Source of the DNA: Ignavibacteriales bacterium
GTDB taxonomy: Bacteria > Bacteroidota > Ignavibacteria > Ignavibacteriales > Ignavibacteriaceae
Reading direction: 5' to 3'
Assembly (NCBI GenBank): GCA_016707285.1
Contig: JADJIA010000001.1
Span: forward strand, 744,001 to 808,000
Length of the DNA: 64,000 bases
The notes under the pieces are model-generated. The model did no database searches. It saw only the letters and a program-made list of their open reading frames with translations, and was not told the origin of the DNA. Positions 61,286-64,000 of this stretch are shown piece by piece; position 1 is the first letter of the stretch; each line of letters begins with the position of its first letter. Position numbers and translations under genes: made by a program.

Positions 61286-62968
61286 ATGCAACAAATCCTC
61301 CACATTATCCTGTATAAAATTCTTGCCTTCATAAAACCCGAAATGGATTTTTCACTTCGCGGAGTTGTAAAAAGTGTGGGGAGCACGGTTGTTTACGCCG
61401 GTTTTGCTGCCGGAGCATTTATTGTTGCTCTCCGGGCTCTCGATTTTTTATTGATTGAACAGAGAATTGGTCTTTTCCTGCTCCACAGATTCATCTCAAT
61501 TGTGTTATTTATTTTTCCTTTCTGTAAATGTTGGCAATATTGTGGTCTCCTATTCCACTCTTTTTAGATCCCCGGAAGTGGCATTTTTGTTGACAAAACC
61601 GATCAATCCTGTCAGAATTTTTGTAATAAAGTTTTTTGACAACTTTTTTTACAGTTCCGGCACTCTTCTGATGGTTTTGGTGGCACTCCTGACAGGATTC
61701 ACATGGTACTTTAAAATCAATGTTTTTTATTCTCTGATCCTTTTCTTTTTCAATTTTTTGCCATTTATGCTAACCGCCGGGCTTATTGGTGTTTTGCTCC
61801 TGTTGCTTTTGATCAACACAACTCTAAAATTTGGATTCAGGAAGGTGGTTTCGATTCTCGCCCTGGGGTATGTGAGCATCATAATAGTGTTCTTCCAATT
61901 CTCGTCTCCAATGGATACCGTTAATGGAGTAATGAAATACTTTCCAAATGTTGATGGTTATTTCGCCAATCTTATTCCGGCTTACATCAAATTTCTTCCA
62001 AATAACTGGCTCGCCGAATCGATGTTTTGGATGGCAAAAGGAGAAATTCAATTAGCGATCCCCTACATGGTGCTTCAGGTTTCTCTTGCCTCGGTTCTCC
62101 TGATAATTGTAGTCCTGGTCGGAAAAGCAAACTACCTGAAGACATGGCATAAATCGATCGATTTTCAGGAAAACACCCGTAAAAAAGCAGAGGCTCAAAA
62201 GTTTTTTCATTTGAAAAACCTTCAATATTCAAAAATCCACTCACTGATGTGTTATTAAAACGGGATTTTCATCTTTTCCTTCGTGAGCCGGCACAGATAA
62301 TTCACTTCTCGGTCCTGTTTTTCCTGATACTTGTCTTTGTCTCAAGCCTTCCGGGTCTCTCGATGATGGCATCCAAACGGGTTGTACTATTCACTTTTGT
62401 TTTCCTGGCAGTTTATATATTTAACATCTTTTTTATCATCACGATCTCGCTCCGTTATGTTTTTCCTTTGGTCAGCATGGAGGGCAATGTGATCTGGAAG
62501 ATAAAATCTGCCCCAATTGATACAGGTAAACTGTTAAATCGAAGACTTGCTACACCACTTTTGGTTATAATGTTGCTGTCCCAGTTTATGTCAATTTTTA
62601 TTGTTGGAAGGTTTTCCGGTCATCTTATCATTCCGATGTCAGTTGTGTCATTTGCATCCACATTTTTTCTTGCTATGATGAGTTTTGGAATGGGTGGTTT
62701 GTTCATCGATTTAAAAGAGAAAAACCCTGTAAGACTTTCATCTTCACAGGGAGCATCAATTTCATTTTTATTCAGTATGATCTATCTTGTTATCCTGATA
62801 ATTTTTCTTTTCATTCCTCTTTCTGATTTTTTCACGGGCTACCTCCGCCACAGAATTTATGAAACAGCCGCAGTTTATAAAATTTCGGGAGTCATTTTGA
62901 TCCTCTCGCTCATCGGCGGGTATCTGTTTTATCGGATTGGAGTCAGGTCGTTTGAGAAGGATGTGTAG
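61286..62968 (+). CDS. ABC transporter permease (two frameshifts)
   Basis: About 560 residues with roughly twelve transmembrane helices in three frames (61286-61567, 61455-62258, 62249-62968). The frames join at TTTTT near 61515, where one T fewer gives FIFLSVNVGNIVVSYS, and at TTTTTT near 62203, where one T more gives SFEKPSIFKNPLTDVLLKRDF. The cytoplasmic loop with SPEVAFLLTKPINPVRI and a second with IWKIKSAPIDTGKLLNRRL form two internal halves, as in the large exporter permeases of Gram-positive and Bacteroidota lineages. It works with the ATPase encoded just upstream. Confidence 0.82.
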
Positions 62969-62974
62969 CGAAGG

Positions 62975-63202
62975 TTATGTATCCAGAGAAGGATCATTGT
63001 TCGGTTCCCTGTAAACAAGTTTCATTACCTTTTGCATCCGTTGCGGAATCTCAGGGTGCATATCCAGATATTGTTGGAGAAGGAAAAAACAGGCATCAAG
63101 TTTTTCAGAATAACTCTTCTTCGACCAGTATTCCAGATCCTGGACTTCCTGCTCTTGCCGGGTTACGATGCTTATTTCTTTTTTAAGTTTAAATTCAGCC
63201 AT
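62975..63202 (-). CDS. Small hypothetical protein
   Basis: About 75 residues from the ATG at 63202 (five residues shorter than the longest frame). KKEISIVTRQEQEVQDLEYWSK and SYSEKLDACFFLLQQYLDMH recall a small family with the pattern D-x-x-Y/W-x-x-K-x-x-x-E-R/K-L-x-A-x-x-x-L-R/L-x-Q. Members are sometimes next to nucleotidyltransferase genes, but none is here. No function assigned. It is convergent with the ABC permease gene. Confidence 0.65.
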   Translation of the reverse strand: MAEFKLKKEISIVTRQEQEVQDLEYWSKKSYSEKLDACFFLLQQYLDMHPEIPQRMQKVMKLVYREPNNDPSLDT

Positions 63203-63257
63203 GTTGCAATATAACAAATTATGATTGGATTATGGAGCCGGATTATCCCTAATTAAG

Positions 63258-63301
63258 ACAAAAAAAAGGACAATCTGCCACCCAAATGACGAGATTGTCC
63301 T
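63258..63301 (-). terminator. Intrinsic terminator
   Basis: The perfect 10-bp stem AGGACAATCT/AGATTGTCCT has a 15-base loop. The A run at its left gives a U run on the minus strand. It lies just past the stop of the gene ending at 63327. Confidence 0.85.
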
Positions 63302-63326
63302 GAAATTTTAACCGGAAAAAGTCAGA

Positions 63327-63977
63327 CTATGCCGAGCAATCGCAGTCGTCTGACAAAATGAGGTACCATTTTTTGTCGATCTTTGCAAAATAGAATTGTT
63401 TTACGATCCACTTATCAACAAGAATAACCACTTTCATTACCTGAGCAGATTTATATTTCGCAGGTAGTGAAAAAGCCACTGCTTTTTCCTTTTCGTGATT
63501 CCAGTATTGTGGAAACTTTTTAAGTTTTTCGTAATAAACACCGTTTTTGTCTTTTGACTCTTCACAGGAACCCTTTTTAGGCATTTTATTATAAAATTTT
63601 AGGCCGGTAATGTCATTCATTTCCCAACCAACTTCCTGTGGCACCATTACTCCATAGTTGTTATCTTTCTCCAGGACACAGAATGCTCCCGGATTTGTGG
63701 CACGAGCAAACCCGACAACGGGATGGAAAAAATTGGTAACTGCCTTGTCACCTTCAAACAGTAACTTGTTAAAATTATTCTGATAGTAGGTTTGTTCTAA
63801 AAAATATTTCAGGAATTTTGGAAAATCTGCCTGATTTCTGAGTTTATCATTTGAAGTCTGCGAGGTTTTGGTGACTTCTTTATCACCCTCTTTTTTGGTA
63901 TCCTGAGCTGTTAATGTTGTTGCCATAAAAACACAAATTAATGACATAACGATCAACGATGATTTTATTTTTTTCAT
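63327..63977 (-). CDS. Secreted hypothetical protein
   Basis: A 216-residue protein with a signal peptide (about 1-24, ending TTLTAQ), then a Lys/Thr-rich stretch. The rest is mixed alpha/beta, with FPKFLKYFLEQTYYQNNFNK and VVGFARATNPGAFCVLEKDNN. The last residues, LILSDDCDCSA, hold a Cys-x-Cys close to the C terminus. No family recognised. It is near the window edge, but both the start and its upstream AT-rich leader are present. Confidence 0.65.
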   Translation of the reverse strand: MKKIKSSLIVMSLICVFMATTLTAQDTKKEGDKEVTKTSQTSNDKLRNQADFPKFLKYFLEQTYYQNNFNKLLFEGDKAVTNFFHPVVGFARATNPGAFCVLEKDNNYGVMVPQEVGWEMNDITGLKFYNKMPKKGSCEESKDKNGVYYEKLKKFPQYWNHEKEKAVAFSLPAKYKSAQVMKVVILVDKWIVKQFYFAKIDKKWYLILSDDCDCSA

Positions 63978-64000
63978 TACTGTTCCATATTAACTGTTGT

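Noticed and set aside
62975..63202. Antitoxin of a toxin-antitoxin pair
   Set aside because: The pattern recalls proteins found near nucleotidyltransferases, but no partner toxin gene lies beside it.

Overview
The window looks like part of a chromosome from the Bacteroidota/Chlorobiota/Ignavibacteriota side of the tree, most likely an Ignavibacteria-type organism. This is inference. It rests on several secreted proteins with C-terminal type IX secretion (T9SS) sorting domains, a SusC/CarboxypepD_reg-type outer-membrane barrel, an ExbB-ExbD-ExbD-TonB operon with a PstS-like/TPR locus nearby, Bacteroidota-style promoters (TTG-N18-20-TAnnTTTG) and AT-rich spacers. No phage, transposon, CRISPR array or rRNA was seen.

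Layout. 0-10 kb: SnoaL-like protein, TonB-receptor-like barrel, T9SS propeller protein, crcB with a DUF190 gene (fluoride export), a GH3 beta-glucosidase and four small uncharacterised genes. 10-20 kb: initiator tRNA, D-Ala-D-Ala dipeptidase, M14 carboxypeptidase, TerB-like protein, tricorn-type protease, TPR protein and PstS-like lipoprotein. 20-31.7 kb: S9 peptidase, REC-GAF protein, msrA, AIM24-family protein, arsR-arsM with a clear operator, tRNA-Arg, the exbB-exbD-exbD-tonB operon and an oadB/oadG-type sodium-pump pair. 31.9-38.9 kb: WD40 protein, SpoT-like HD protein, an OmpR-type two-component system and a secreted protein of unknown family. 39.6-44 kb: two large T9SS proteins, both heavily frameshifted. 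44-55 kb, all on the minus strand: a paralogue of the 38-kb secreted protein, a Dna2-like nuclease-helicase, a GlmU-like enzyme, an ArsC/Spx-like protein, rarA, a small coiled-coil protein, ddl, a class II aldolase, a Gfo/Idh oxidoreductase and metF. 55-64 kb: mnmA, an AlbA_2-domain protein, an unknown membrane-anchored protein, an AAA-ATPase/PD-(D/E)XK protein, an ABC transporter and two hypothetical genes.

The dominant structural feature is frameshifting. About twenty genes are split by single-base indels. Many fall in homopolymers, and the density is extreme between about 39.6 and 54.1 kb. Even housekeeping genes there (rarA, ddl, metF, glmU-like) are cut into several frames, yet every fragment still carries conserved family motifs. 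The initiator tRNA also lacks one base of a G run in its acceptor stem. I read this as uncorrected sequencing or consensus error rather than pseudogenisation, so split genes are annotated as whole loci with their break positions.

I did not find a convincing new defence or mobile system. The less ordinary items are the probable lipoprotein form of MsrA, the SpoT-like HD protein next to a two-component system, the unknown secreted paralogue pair, the perfect ArsR operator, and the AAA/PD-(D/E)XK protein with an altered Walker A motif.
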